Of a stretch of 64,000 nucleotides of DNA, positions 47,864 to 60,472 are shown one piece after another. Every line of letters starts with the position of its first letter. Within the stretch, counting starts at the first letter, position 1. The notes under the pieces were generated by a model. The model worked only from the letters and a program-made list of their open reading frames with translations. It ran no database searches and was not told where the DNA came from. The DNA comes from Onchidella celtica (Eukaryota > Mollusca > Gastropoda > Systellommatophora > Onchidiidae), in NCBI GenBank assembly GCA_963931925.1, contig OZ007571.1:38728430-38792429 (forward strand), in the 5' to 3' direction. The position numbers were made by a program, and so were the translations under genes.

Positions 47864-50800
47864 GTGAGTGTTACTGTTCTGCTTAAGATGAAAAAAAAAA
47901 TACCTGGTGTCTCCAAGAATTAAGAAAAAATGATACACACTTTGAGTATTAATCATACAACGTCGGTTACAATACATCTAAGATTTATATATTTTCGTTA
48001 TTGCATGTATCCAAGCTCGTGGTGGGTATTGGCCAGACATTGAGAAAATGAAACATGTCTAGCGCCAAAACAAGCAAGAGATGGACTGCTTTCCATACTG
48101 TTAACAAAAAATAAGTTTTTTCCTGGGATCAAATGAGACCACATTGTTTGTTGTACTGGCTTTCTTTGCTAAAGTACAAGAACTTTTGTCTGCAGAGGCA
48201 TGTCAACTTGGTAATTGTATTTTTTTCTTCATTTAAATAACTATTGTCATACTTTTCTTTTAAACATTAATTCATTTGATTGATGAGATCAACATATGTA
48301 TAGGCTTCCACTTGATGAAACATTTGATTATCTGAAAAACTGTAAAACCGTGATGCAGTTAGCACTTGAGAGGCCTCCAGCACTCGTAAATTACTTTTGA
48401 GTCAATCAGTTAATATTATTTCCAACATCTGTTCACAAAATGAATACATGTATTCCTAATTTGTTGAAACAGGTGGTATCTGCCCTATGTAGCCTACATT
48501 ATATTACTAATTATAATAATAATGATGCACCATATATTATTATCAATCAAGTAACAAATAATTTTGAATTTTAAAAAAAAACCATTAACTTTGTGTGCGG
48601 ATCTTTCTGTGCTCTAGCGCTCACTCATCTGGTTTAACTGTTTCATTTGACCTGAGAAATAGTGTCATTTATGCTGACAGGTGACCAATGAAACAGTCAA
48701 TTTCTGGACTCATGCAGTTGGGGCCTTGCTGGTGTTTCTGCGTCTCTGGGCTTCCTTCAAACATATGGACATTCAACAGGAGAAAATTGCAGTACCGATA
48801 CTGACCTACTCAGTTTTCTCGATATTTGCCCTGGTTGCCAGCGCTGTCGGTGAGGATTTTTCTAAAGTTGTGTAAACCCGTATAGTGTGATAATAGATTA
48901 CGTCACTTAACAGAAGCTTATTTCATGAAAATAATATTTTTATACGACGTAAACTCACCACATTATTTATATATAGTTTTTATTCAGTCCAGAATTGTTT
49001 AATTGATATTAAATTTCACATTCTCTGATAACCCCATTCTCCTTAGATTCAGTAAATATCCCAAATAAATTGTTCAGTAAATTATGTTTGCATTTTTCAG
49101 CCCATTTATTTCACTCCAAGTCGGCATGGCATCATTTTGCATTTTTTTTCATCGACTACATGGGCGTCACCCTCAGCACCTTCGGTGTGGGAGTTTGTAG
49201 CATGTTTATCAGTTCTACCAAATGGTACCATGACGCTGTACATGACTGGTTTGTGCCTATGAACGCGTTCTTCACATGGCTGGCCTTCCTTACATGTTGT
49301 GTGGCCAAACTACATCTTCATGGAACTGGGGTGAGACATAAATATATTGTCAAATCACTTGTTTTACCAGTCAGTACTCTTTTCAAGAAGACAGTAGTAT
49401 GACGAGCACAATAAATTAATTACGTGCAAAATTGTTTCGGTACCAGCACTGTCAGGCACAGCATTGTTCAGCTAGAGCACAAAGGAAAATATTGATCGCA
49501 CAAGCGGTTAATTGTGAAATATTGATTGAAGTTTTATTTAATGGAACAACAACCGCCACAAGGGTGTATAAAGTGTAGAATAAAATTTTAACGTAATTTT
49601 TAAAGTTGAGTTTCCATCACCAATGTGTAAATTGTGGGGCAGAACGAAATTTCCTGTCATACTTTTTCATTCTGCTGGAGAAGCAAAATGCTTCTTTTTT
49701 TTTTTTTTCCGGCTCAAAATGTCGGAACGCTTTTTTCTGTTCAACTCAGTTTGGCTTGAAATCAACGAAAGTATTAAAAACATAGCGAACTTCAAGATCT
49801 TTTATAATATTACGTCTTTCTATGCGTGATATGATATACTGTAGAATTTAAGGCTCAGCGGTTAAAACGCCTTTCATGATTAATTAAAACATTGGAGGCC
49901 TTACTTCCTTTGTAATGGGATGACATGATGACGCAAGCCATTTTTGAATTAGCCATTAGTGTAGAGATAGGCAATGCCAAAAGTATCTGAAACAATTTCA
50001 AGTTTACATTTGCACAAGCATTGACGCACATAACCATCTATCACAGGAAAATAAAATTGCACACATAGATCTACTTATGATTAGAAGAAACAATGCTCAG
50101 GCCCACCTAGGCACTAACTTATGTAAAAAAAAAAAAAAGAAATCTTTAGGAACCAGAGAGAACATAAACAATGGTGAGAGGAGAGAAGTAAATCTCTGGG
50201 TTGTTCTAATGTTGTAATAATTGTGTCACTTGTTAAATTCTTCTTGTTTGGATGTACAGGCCTACATACACCCTAGACACAGGATACCGGGACGAATCAA
50301 TTCGTCATACTCCGCCGTCGACTTGCGCGCGTATTCATCCATGTCAACAATGCAACAATTCGCACCACACCCCTTCATAATTGAATGAAAAAGAGTAGTA
50401 CTCACCGTATTCATACGCGGGCAGTTTGTGGACATATCGTGGGAGAAGGAATAGTTCGTCTCGGTATTTTGTGTCTAGGCATAATTATTCCACGATCAAA
50501 GTGTACAATATTTTATTTTTAGTACTCGTCAACACTGTAACCCATACTTTAATTTTAATCTGTCATTTCGTTCCTTTTTCAGGTGAAGAGAAAGTTAGTC
50601 ATGCTAGGTGGCATCCTCATCCAGTCGGTTTTTGTATCATTACCGACAGTGACCCGATATACTGATTGCTGGACTTCCCCTACCTGTAGTTTGTCGTCAC
50701 TTAATCACATCACCACAGTGTATGCCTTGCTCATTCTGTCTGGCATATTATTCGCTGCCCACTGCCCAGAGAGATTCTGGCCTGGCAAGTTTGACATCAT

Positions 50801-51113
50801 TGGAAACGGCCATCATATCTTCCACATCACTGTCATTGCCACTATGATGGTGGAAGTGGATGCAATTGACCATGAAGTGGGCGTACTACGGACGCCTGAC
50901 CACTTGCAACCAGATGTAGTCCAACTCGGTTTGTCATGTTGCGTCTTGCTCATATGTAACATACTGACATTAATATTTACTTTGCTTTTCTTAGGCGTCC
51001 ATTCATCCGAATCACAAGAAATGATTGACCAAAGCACGAAGTATGCTTTCTGTACACAGATAAATGGTATATCAACATTCAAGTCACATGGTCAAGACAG
51101 GAAACATAAATGA
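47687..51113 (+). CDS. Membrane progestin receptor-like protein (PAQR family, class II)
   Basis: Four exons (47687-47863, 48681-48849, 49101-49330, 50583-51113) join in phase to a 368-residue protein, close to the usual 330-360 for membrane progestin receptors. Every junction has GT…AG borders. Family motifs in order: REPSILSGYRP (35-44), NETVNFWTH (62-70), FFFIDYMGV (131-138) and PERFWPGKFDIIG…HHIFH (254-273). Likely zinc ligands by analogy with adiponectin receptors are H117, D134, H269 and H273. I count eight hydrophobic helices; the extra C-terminal one (about 304-332) is typical of class II PAQRs. There is no signal peptide. The family acts at the plasma membrane in steroid sensing and has a ceramidase-like fold; ligand here unknown. 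Introns 1 and 3 (817 and 1252 bp) hold nothing recognisable. Additional 5' exons are possible. Confidence 0.9.
48681..48849 (+). CDS. PAQR gene, coding exon 2
   Basis: Preceded by GCTGACAG and followed by the donor GTGAGG at 48850. It starts in phase 0 (VTNETVNFWTH) and ends after one base of an alanine codon. It carries the first two membrane helices. Confidence 0.9.
49101..49330 (+). CDS. PAQR gene, coding exon 3
   Basis: Acceptor CATTTTTCAG, donor GTGAGA at 49331. It completes the split alanine codon, giving A-H117-LFHSKS, the start of the metal-site region, and FFFIDYMGV. It encodes two further helices. Confidence 0.9.
50583..51113 (+). CDS. PAQR gene, last coding exon
   Basis: Acceptor TTCCTTTTTCAG, then VKRKLVMLGG in phase 0, through to the stop codon. 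It carries four helices, including the PE…PG…D…H…H signature and the additional C-terminal helix, then a basic tail ending in RKHK. Confidence 0.9.
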   Translation: MKRKLVMLGGILIQSVFVSLPTVTRYTDCWTSPTCSLSSLNHITTVYALLILSGILFAAHCPERFWPGKFDIIGNGHHIFHITVIATMMVEVDAIDHEVGVLRTPDHLQPDVVQLGLSCCVLLICNILTLIFTLLFLGVHSSESQEMIDQSTKYAFCTQINGISTFKSHGQDRKHK

Positions 51114-51223
51114 ATTCATGTCTTTGTTTGTACATTCAGTGTCTGTGATCCTTTCAGGCTTTCAACGTTGGGCGAGTCTATTAGTCTCCAAACGGACATT
51201 AGTCTCACCCAAACAGATATTAC

Positions 51224-51390
51224 TTAGCTCTCTAGAGTCCCAAGTATCATATTTGCAACATGTAAAACAATCTATATTAATTAGCTCTCTAGAGTCCCAA
51301 GTATCATATTTGCAACATGTAAAAACAATCTATATTAATTAGCTCTCTAGAATCCCAAGTATCATATTTGCAACATGTAAAACAATCTAG
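51224..51390. repeat. Three-copy 57/58-bp tandem repeat 3' of the PAQR gene
   Basis: TTAGCTCTCTAGA recurs at 51224, 51281 and 51339 with nearly identical downstream sequence (…CATATTTGCAACATGTAAAA…). It begins 111 bp after the stop codon, probably inside the 3' UTR. No AATAAA is obvious nearby. Confidence 0.9.
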
Positions 51391-51480
51391 TGTCCAATGG
51401 TTTTTTTTTTTTAATACATTTTTTTTTTCTTCTTTAACTACGTCCAGCGAAGGCAACCATCTGACTGGAGGAATGTAATA

Positions 51481-51645
51481 GAAATCAAGAAAATAAGTAA
51501 AGTAAGGCACAATATTTCGACTGAAAATGCCATCCTATTGGTAAATTCGCTTGTCTTGTCAGACTACTGTAACCCATCACTTGCTGAGCTACCTCAGGAA
51601 AAAATGAGAAAACTGCAAAAAAGTACAAAACAATCAGTAATTACT
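51481..51645 (+). pseudogene. CR1/jockey-like LINE reverse transcriptase fossil
   Basis: One frame reads …ISTENAILLVNSLVLSDYCN and then PSLAELPQEKMRKLQK. It matches the conserved CR1-group pattern in which LV…(S/T)..DYCN is followed by LLxxLP and xxLQxxQN. About 55 residues survive. The flanks are eroded, and no 5' part or 3' tail is recognisable. The first base in frame is 51481. Confidence 0.6.
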
Positions 51646-51651
51646 GTCTCG

Positions 51652-53229
51652 CTGAAAACTCAAGACTTCAATACCTAAATTTACCCTACATCTTCTATAC
51701 TCTTCTTTGTGGCATCTGATCCCACTCAGTCCGAACTCTTTTTCCGCTTTATATAGACATCAGAACTGTCCTATTTGTTAATAGTCCTGTCCTGTTTTTG
51801 AAAGTGTATTTAGATAATGTTGAAAGATAAAGAAAACAACGCTAGCGTTAAACCAACTAGTTACAAGCTGATAACACTAACAGACAGGAGACTGAATGCC
51901 ATCTAAACGTACATTTAACAGTCCACCGTTTGCGTGATAGAACACGCCCTGCTAAGAAAGATTCGGTTAATAAGAGCAATGAAAACTTTGACAGCATGAA
52001 AGATGAAGACATTTTGTTCTTGTTTTACACGGCAGATTGCGCAGGATGATGTCAGCAGACAAACAAGGGAGCCATGAAAGGTTTTGGTTGATTTTCATGG
52101 TATTTCCCCACTTAAAAAGGACTTGGGCTCTTGAGAACGTGTACGCATAACACTAGCATATAAGTGTGCGTGAAATGATGTATCCAGATATGTGGCTAGG
52201 ACAAATTTACACACACACACAGGGATATCCACACACAGATATGGAGAGAGAAAGAGAGAGAGAGAGGGCGGGAAGGGGATGGGAAACTCCATGGGGTTGC
52301 AAGTGCTGTATTTAGGTGTTAACTAAACAAGCCACCACTTGTGGCTATTACAATCCAATAATTATGATCTCACCCAGTTTCAATATGCTTTTCTTCTAAA
52401 ATCTATTAATTCTTTACATGTAAATAACTGAAGAAATTATTTAAGCTCCGTTAAAAATTCATGATGTAATAAGTCTCACTTCTAAATTTTAATTTTTCTA
52501 CATATTCTTTATTGGAAAAAAAAAAACTTGACACAAAATTAAACAGTTTTAAAACATTTTAGCCAATGGTTTCATTCTGTTTGAGCATGTTGTATAATTT
52601 TGTTGTTTTTTCTCATGTTGGGCGTTGTGAAATACAACTTTAAAAAAAAAATTTTATATTTTGTTTTGCCACATTGGATCTAGGACCTTTAGAGCATCCA
52701 AGGCCACCAAAGTCTGTCATGCGCACACGTTTCCAAGTACATGACCCCATAATGTACAAAGTCAAGTAATTGGGGACGAGTAATTTGACAGATGGTATTT
52801 TGGTGTTTGTGCTCAAATATTGATGATGGACCCAATGATAAAGATCTGAGAGTTTTAATTTAAAAAGGTAGAAATCTCAGACCAATGTAAATATTTTTAA
52901 TTATTTTTTTTTTAATTTGGGTACCAAGGCCAATAACCTATTCCAAGTGCTCAAAAATGGAGGAGTATTATGAACAAGTCTGCCTTTTTTCTCATCCACA
53001 GTTCCTTGCCTTTATTGTTGATTATCTCCCTTTTGTCACACGTACACGGGACAGACAGATAAAACATCACATTCAATGTACATTTATAAAACAATATTAT
53101 ATAGAATCACAGAGAATAGATTGTATTAGGACTCCACTTGAAGATTTGGAATCACAACCAATCAAACGCTTGTCCATAGCAGTTTTGTTGCAGATCTTGT
53201 ACGCATGAATTAGTGCACTTCTCACTCCT
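51652..53229. repeat. Segmental duplication, copy B, left part
   Basis: Paralogous to about 43287-45000. It runs to GAATTAGTGCACTTCTCACTCCT, where element 2 has inserted after CTCCT. No gene is recognised. Confidence 0.8.
53225..53229. repeat. Target-site duplication (CTCCT) of element 2
   Basis: CTCCT precedes the LTR at 53230 and follows the other LTR at 61624-61628. The paralogous uninterrupted sequence in copy A (about 45000) reads GTCGCCCCTTTCGCAG. Confidence 0.85.
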
Positions 53230-54380
53230 TGTAACAATCCCCAGACTGGGAGATGTAATGATTATGACAGGACAACAATCACGAACGAACAAGTATAACA
53301 CTTAACAGAACAACCAAACAGACTCACACATTTATTATACATAAAAATAAAGATATACGTGCAATTACATACAGTACATTATTCAATTTAAATACCATCC
53401 AATGGTCGTTATTCCCAACATTCATTCTATCTCCGGGTCCACAACCCGATAATAACTTTCTAAAATATACTCCGGCCTCGGCCTCACCTCAATGTATGTA
53501 CTACTTGCGGGCCTATCTTACTGGCTCCTGCTCAACCTAATCTCAGTATCTTAATCTCACCTCAATATCTCAATATCACCTCAATATCGTAATATCACCT
53601 CAATATCGTAATATCACCCCAATAGCTTAATATCACATTAATATCTCAATTCATAACGTCCCTGTCTGTGGCCAGACTGCCACGAATAATGTGCCCTCAC
53701 TGTCCTGCGCGACAGCTTCGCTCAAGCTGGCCTGTGGGTAGCCTTCTGCTCAACCCCTGCATCTCCTTATGCTGGCCTATCCCCTGCACCAGTCTCTCCC
53801 CCACGGGTAGCCTCACGGCCCGACCCCGGCACCTATAAGAATAACATTACATCTCTATAACACCATACAATTACTATCCACTTCACCACTCATTACGAAC
53901 CATCAAGCGTACACACAACAGTCCACATTTCACTCACCACACATCTGCACTTCTATACGGTAACACACCTCCACCGTATTACACAGTACTCAGACTCGCT
54001 ACGAATCCATGATCCTAACTTACATCTATCGCTCATTGCGCACATCTCTATACACAGTAATCAATGACTTTCACATTCCTCACATATAACTTATTTACAT
54101 CATGGTCATAGGAGAATATAGTACATCAATCATCATAATTATCAATCATAGTTCAACCTACCAGTCATCACTGGAAAACACACAATCTCCCGACTGCTTT
54201 CTTCACGTCTGTCCCCTTGGACTTCTTAACTTGCAGTGACTGTAAGCACACCGATCTCACCTCATCCAAAGCCCCCAACTCACAACATTCCATGCTTTCC
54301 ATTAATTGTGGGCCGTGAGTTAATCTTACTCTACCCCCATCTCCCCGTAACTATCGATCCTCGCTCACTCGCTCGTGACA
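53230..54380 (-). repeat. 3' LTR of element 2
   Basis: 1151 bp, TGTAAC…GTGACA; the terminal inverted repeat has one mismatch. It contains diverged short tandem CTCAATATC units at about 53560-53650. Confidence 0.95.
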
Positions 54381-54394
54381 TCATCCCCCACCCC
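54381..54394 (-). promoter_or_regulatory. Polypurine tract of element 2
   Basis: Minus strand GGGGTGGGGGATGA adjoining the 3' LTR, identical to element 1. The 430 bp from here to the pol stop (54825) have no ORF. Confidence 0.75.
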
Positions 54395-54824
54395 AAAAAA
54401 ATTAATGCAATTAATTTCCAAATCGCATCAAGATAATTGTCAACGAGTGAGCGTGAGCGATATTTACGTAAAAATGAACTACTCATGCCCATAGCACATA
54501 TGATACCGAAATCAGGGGAAAACATGGCGATCAATTTGCCCTGCACTATGCATATATATATCACATCATCAATACCTAACTAAAACACAATACCTAATAC
54601 AGAATCAAAATCACTCAACCTATCAACCATTCTTCATATAATATTTATAATGTCAATGTTTTAAGATCGACGAATCGTTCCCACAGATCACTGTCAATGT
54701 TCATATGGTTCCCAATTGTCAATGACATACGTTTTCAATCGTGCACAATTTTGCGATTCTTCGTTGTTCTGTCTGTGCGTCGAATGTTCCTGTCCTCCGA
54801 TGTGTAAGCGACCGAAATCTCCAC

Positions 54825-55925
54825 CTAGGCTCGACTAAGGTAGTCGGCGATATGATTGCTGGTTCCTGGAATCGGTTGAATGACGAACGTATACGGCTGT
54901 AAAGCCAATGCCCATCTAGATAAGCGAGGGCTAGACGAACGATTCTTAGATAAAAACGTTAGTGGCGTGTGGTCTGTCTGGATGTAGAATTCTCGTCCCA
55001 TCAGATAACGTCCTAATTTTTGGACGGACCACACAATGGCAAGACACTCCCTCTCTATTACAGAATATCTTCTTTCTCTCTGTAGTAATTTAGGACTGAC
55101 ATAGCACACAGGATGGAAACATTCGTTCTTCTCCTGTAGAAGACAAGCGCCGATACCAGAGTCCGATGCATCTGTTCTGAGGATAAATTTAGATCGAAAA
55201 TCTGGCAATATCAGAATGGGTGACGATGATAATGCTGTCACCATTTTATCAAATGCTGTCTGACAATCAGACGTCCACTGGACCTTATCGGGCTGTCCCT
55301 TCTTAGTAAGGTCAGTAAGAGGAGATGACAAAGAGGAAAAGTTCGGAATGAACTTCCTGTAATAATTTAAAATTCCCACTAAGCTTCTCACTTGTTTCTT
55401 TGTCTTAGGGATTTGCAACCCTACTAATTTCTCAATTTTTGTTATTTCAGGTCTCTGAATACCTCTACCCACGAGATGTCCTAAGAATACTATTTCTGGA
55501 CATGCCAAATTCATCTTTGCGGGTTTAGCAGTTAACCCAAAATGACGCAATCGTTTAAAAATTACTGTTAGTGTCTGAATATGTTCAGACCATGACGACG
55601 TATGACACGCTATATCGTCAAAGAATGACACGACATTAGGTATGTCCTTCAATACCAGTCTCATTAATCTTGCAAACGTAGCTGGCGCGTTTACCAACCC
55701 AAATGGCATGACCTTAAACTGAAACAATCCTATGGGCGTTTGGAAAGCCGTGTACTGTTTAGATTCCTCAGCAAGAGGAATTTCCCAATACCCTTTTGTT
55801 AAATCTATCTTCGAGAACCACGTGGAACCAGCCAATGAAGCTATTAATTCCTCTTGGAATGGTATAGGCTCCCTATCGCCTACCGTAATAGTGTTAAGTC
55901 TCCGAAAATCAATACAGAACAGCAC
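54825..55925 (-). pseudogene. Element 2 reverse transcriptase and RNase H
   Basis: 366 codons covering the RT fingers/palm from just before CIDFRRLN, through FSKIDLTKGYW and FFDD, the connection domain, and RNase H (RTDASDSG, ERECLAIV, TDHTPL, ADYLSRA). The catalytic residues are retained. The first methionine is incidental: the frame is cut off from upstream by a base insertion at about 55940. It is highly similar to the corresponding part of element 1. Confidence 0.9.
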
Positions 55926-55932
55926 CGATCCA

Positions 55933-56532
55933 TCAGGTTTTTTTTTCGAGGACGATGGGTGATGAATATGGCGATGTTGACGGTTCTATCACGTCTAACT
56001 TCAGCATGGCCTCAACTTCCTTTATAACTCTAGCTCTGGAAGAAAAAGGCAACGGATAAGGTTTAAGAGATACTGGCTTATCCGAAGTCAACTTTATTTG
56101 GTGCTGGATCAGCGTAGTACGACCCGGCAAATCTGTGATAACATCTGGGAATGACGCTAACAGGGTCTGAAGTTCCCTACTCTTTGAACTCGTAAGGTCA
56201 GGGCTAAATTTTACGTCCCTGTAACCTTGTGTCGGAGTTAACTCCGGCAATTGAATTTGTACCTCTTCCTGTGCCTCGGTGTCGTTCACGTCACTGTCTG
56301 ACTGGTCTACGACCCCCGTAAAAGCAATAGAGAAGACACTCTCCTCTGGTTTCGTCTGAGAACACAGATACTCTGGTCTCTCATAAAATCTCTGCAGCAT
56401 ATTGACATGGAAAACCTTAACAGATCCATTAATCTGAATAGCATAATCTACCTTTGAAACGACTCGCTCAATAGTATACGGACCTTTCCATGTCATTAAT
56501 AACTTATTATGATCCGTAGGCAATAACAACAA
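55933..56532 (-). pseudogene. Element 2 integrase C-terminus and RT N-terminus
   Basis: 199 codons from the region just before the GPY/F module (WKGPYTIERV) through the linker between integrase and RT to SSPIVLEKK. An extra A in the following A-run ends the frame. It joins the upstream frame only across another A-run insertion at about 56588. Confidence 0.9.
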
Positions 56533-56578
56533 AACCTTGTCTCCTGGCTCAAAAAGTCGCAGTTTGGACCCTCTATCT

Positions 56579-59029
56579 TTATAGTTTTTTTGCTCTTTCT
56601 GAAGCGATACTAGAAGCTTCTTCCGCGATAGTGCGCGCCGAAGATAATCTCTCTCTTAAATCAACAAGGTACTGAAACACTGAAATTTGCTCATCGTCTC
56701 GCGATGATGGCGACGTCATCATGTCCCGAAGAACATCAGTTGGACCCCTAGGACTACGACCATACAACATCTCAAACGGAGAGAATCCTGTTGACTCCTG
56801 ACGTACCTCCCTATACGCAAATAATACTGCAGGGATATATCTATCCCAATCTTTAGGGCGATCAGCAGCTACCTTACGCAACATCGACTTTAGCGTCGAG
56901 TTCAGTCTCTCGCACATGCCATTAGCCTGCGGGTGATATGGGGTGGTAGTGATGGGCTGTATGCTAAATAAACGAAACAATTCCTTCATCATATCCGACG
57001 TAAATTGCGCGCCCCTATCAGACAGAATATGTTCCGGTATTCCCACTCTAGCGAAGATTCCAAACAACGCTTCCGCGACTGCCTCTGACGTTATGGTACG
57101 AAGAGGAACCGCCTCTGGCCATCTCGTAGCATTACAAATGACCGTTAAAAAAAATCGATTCCCCCTATCGGTAGCTGGGTGAATGGGGCCAACAAGGTCA
57201 ATCGAAACCTTCTTAAAAGGCTCCGAAACCGTGGGGATACTTTGAAGAGGAGCCTGGGGTGTACGACCCTTGTGCGTCGTCTTTTGGCACGCACTGCACG
57301 TCTTACAATACAACCGTACATCTCTGTGGATTGATGGCCAATAAAAATTCTTGAGAACTCTTTCTTTGGTTCTAGCTATTCCCATATGACCCGCTAGTGG
57401 AACATCGTGGGCCAACCGCAATACTCTTGCAATTAGCAACGCTGGCACGACGACCTGCTTTAGAACGGAAGCCACCGTGACATACTTACGGAACAGAATG
57501 CCCCCCTGGATAAGAAAGGAAGATGAACCGTTCTTATACTTCCCCGTTTTCTCAGTTCGCGCCTCCCCAAAACATGGAATCAATGATGGATCCTCGTTTT
57601 GTAATTTCGCCAAGCGCTCTGGTGTGATATCAAGGTTGACCGCTGGCGTCGCCAAAGGTCTAATTTTACCCTTATCAGCTACCTGCCGACGTGTCTCGAC
57701 TGCGGCACAAAAGTCAACACCTTTAGACTGTGACCATGCCTGTACATGCTCTTTAGAAGGGGAAACTACCCGAGATACATTACCAATGATGAGCTGGGCG
57801 CCTGGGAAAAACCCAACGACTGCTTCGACTTCCCCGCTAAGAAAAGGTGTATCAATCACTATCTTTGCCATAGGTAATTTCTCAATGGCCCCTGAAAATT
57901 GAATGCATGGGACCGTCTCACCTGTAAGCTGTGACTCGTGAATGCAGTCTCTATGCACTCCCACAACGGTAGATCCTGTATCACGTAAAACCGAGACCGG
58001 TTCGTCCCCAACAAACCCCGGATAAACCCTAAGACCACCCCCTGTATGACATGAATTAATAACGGGAATCCTTCTCCCACAAGGTAAAACACCGGAAGAT
58101 AATAATTTCTCACAACTGGGACACTTAGAATACTGTCCGCCTCCGTTGTCCGATGTAACACACGCGGCTGCATGCTGAAACTTACTAGGAGAACATTGAG
58201 TGGAGCTACTATGCTTGCCATCCACGCTCGCCGCTATCCTACCCGCAGGACAATTGACGCTAATGTGATCTGCTCTTCCGCAGTTCCAACATTTCGCGGC
58301 CCTACACTCCCGTGAAAAATGACCCACGCGTCCGCAAGTCCAACACTCCGCTCCCTGTGCTCCGCAAGACCTGGGTCCCCGTGACCCATCGCGACCGGAA
58401 CTCAAGTCCCTCTGCCGTCGATCATCGGCAAAGGTTACGAAACGCCCTCGGCCATTACCTCGACCTCGGCCTCCTGCTCGGTCAAACTTACCGGCCCCAT
58501 ATGCAGGTGATTGGGAATACCCTCTACGTGGGACCTGGGCTTGCCCATTAAAGCCACCACGCTGACGCGACCTGTCTCTACTATGTCCTGTCGGCGACCC
58601 CTCAACAACGGCGACGTAACCAGCATCCTGCACGTACGCCCTCGCCACTGGGTTGGACGGATGTGCCGTACGGTATGCTTCCGCCAACTTTGACGCCTCC
58701 TGCACCGTCGCGGGTTCGTTTTCTTTAAGAAAAGCCACTAAATCTTTATGGCACGACGCGTATAGCTGGTCACGGATCATTAGGTCCTTCAATTTCGCAA
58801 AATCTGTGCCAACATGCGACAAGTCCAACCAGTTCGTAAAATACTCCGTCAATCTGGCGACGAAGGCCGCAAAGTCCTCCCTAGTATCCGCACGCGCTCG
58901 CCTAAACTTCTCCCGGAAATATTCCTCCGTACGCGCAAATCGGCGAAGTAGCAAGGACTTCAGTTTATCGTAATCATGCACGTCTTCGCGCTGCAACTCT
59001 TTAAAATAGGTCAACGCTCGACCCTGCAA
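56579..59029 (-). pseudogene. Element 2 Gag, protease and integrase core
   Basis: 816 codons in the same frame as the N-terminal gag piece. They contain two CX2CX4HX4C knuckles, the DTG protease motif, the HHCC module and the D,D35E core (SIDLVG, LSDRGAQF, GMCERLN). The frame ends at …SERAKKL because of an A-run insertion. The domain order confirms that integrase precedes RT in an independent copy. Confidence 0.92.
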
Positions 59030-59071
59030 TAGAGATGCCAGGTACGTGGACCATAATTTCTTATTCTCCCC

Positions 59072-59503
59072 TCATTGCAGTTGTGCATTTAGTTCGAGCC
59101 TGTAAAGGAAGGCGTCTGTATCGTCCTTCTGGTCGTCGAACGTAGGCAGCTTAATCCGAACACCACTTTTATTTTGTCCCTGCCGCTCAACTGTTTCTGT
59201 TGGCGCACTCTTCTTGATTTCCAATTCCGCGATTCTTACTCGCGCCTCTATCTCCCGCTCTTGAGCTTCTATCTCCTTTAACTTTAATTCTCTTTCCTGC
59301 TGCTTATCTTTAGCCTCTCTTTCTCTCTGCCGCTCTTGAGCCTCTTTTTCTCTCTGCCGCTCTTGAGCCTCTTTTTCTCGCTCTCTATCTTTAGCATGCT
59401 CATCGCGCAGCTCCGCCTGCTGCTCCCTAATCCAGCTGCGCAGCTCTTCGCCTTCAAGGCAAAGTTCCTTACCCACTCTCATGAGTTCCTGGAGCTCCGC
59501 CAT
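59072..59503 (-). pseudogene. Element 2 Gag N-terminus, cut by a nonsense codon
   Basis: 143 codons from MAELQ, with the charged coiled-coil segment expanded relative to element 1 by extra KEAQERQRE-type repeats. It ends where a Trp codon of element 1 (TGG) is TGA here. The same frame continues beyond it to the large pseudogene piece. Confidence 0.9.
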
Positions 59504-60458
59504 TTCACGGATTTATGAATTTAATATACTATTTGAAATATAATACTCTGTCGGTATACTAATATAGACGACACGACCAGAGACCTGAGATCACACCAAA
59601 TATAACAACACCCAATTCTCTCAAATGCAATTCAGAAAAATACCTAACTGAACATTTTATAGCATACTCTGTAACTAATTCTATGTTCATAAAACGTATA
59701 GCTCTATTAGGTAACAAAAAAGAATAGAAAAGACACGAATGAGGAAATTCAGAAGAAGGACCACAAGGACATCAAGGACAACGAACCAGACTAGGACAAA
59801 GGCTTCTAAACAAAAGAAAAATATACTGGAAAAAAAAAATGCAACCTAACTACGCCGATTACACTACAAGGTACGAACAAGAACAGAGCCTGAAAAAAAG
59901 AACGTATCTACAGATAGGTAAGAAAGGCGACAAGAGAATACGTCTTCCTGCAGAAACAAAGAAGATATCGACGCTACAACTAAACAAATAGAAAGCCCTA
60001 AAGAACTGTTCACTGTGATGAACGAAGTTCCAAAGTTTACCACACCTTTTTAAAAGGATAAACTAAGTTCAACACAACAAACCCACTCCACCGCCCGTAT
60101 AATCTATAACAACAAAAACAGCAAAAACAGAGAAAAAGACAGATGAAAAGACAGCCCTCAATCCAGGGCACAAAATTTCAGTTTCACTTAACTTTAAGTT
60201 CTGACTTTACTCGGAGCTCTGGCTGCTTGACTCCTCAGGCTGGCACACACACTGTCTCTCTGAAAATTTAATTACACATTAGTACATATTTATAGCAATA
60301 CATGCATCAATACATATTCATAAATATACATAAATCATATCATCATGAAATTCCCATTCATCCAACAAACAAAAGACAAATTCCTACCACAAAAGAAATA
60401 CAACTAGGTATGACGAATACACAATGTCAAAATGGCCACAGGTAAACAATGTAACAAA
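59504..60458 (-). other. 5' leader of element 2
   Basis: Homologous to the leader of element 1 (16716-17654), A-rich, no ORF. Confidence 0.7.
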
Positions 60459-60471
60459 GGACGAGCCCCCA
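60459..60471 (-). promoter_or_regulatory. Primer-binding site of element 2, tRNA-Pro type
   Basis: Minus strand TGGGGGCTCGTCC, one base from the 5' LTR, identical to element 1. Confidence 0.85.
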
Positions 60472-60472
60472 C

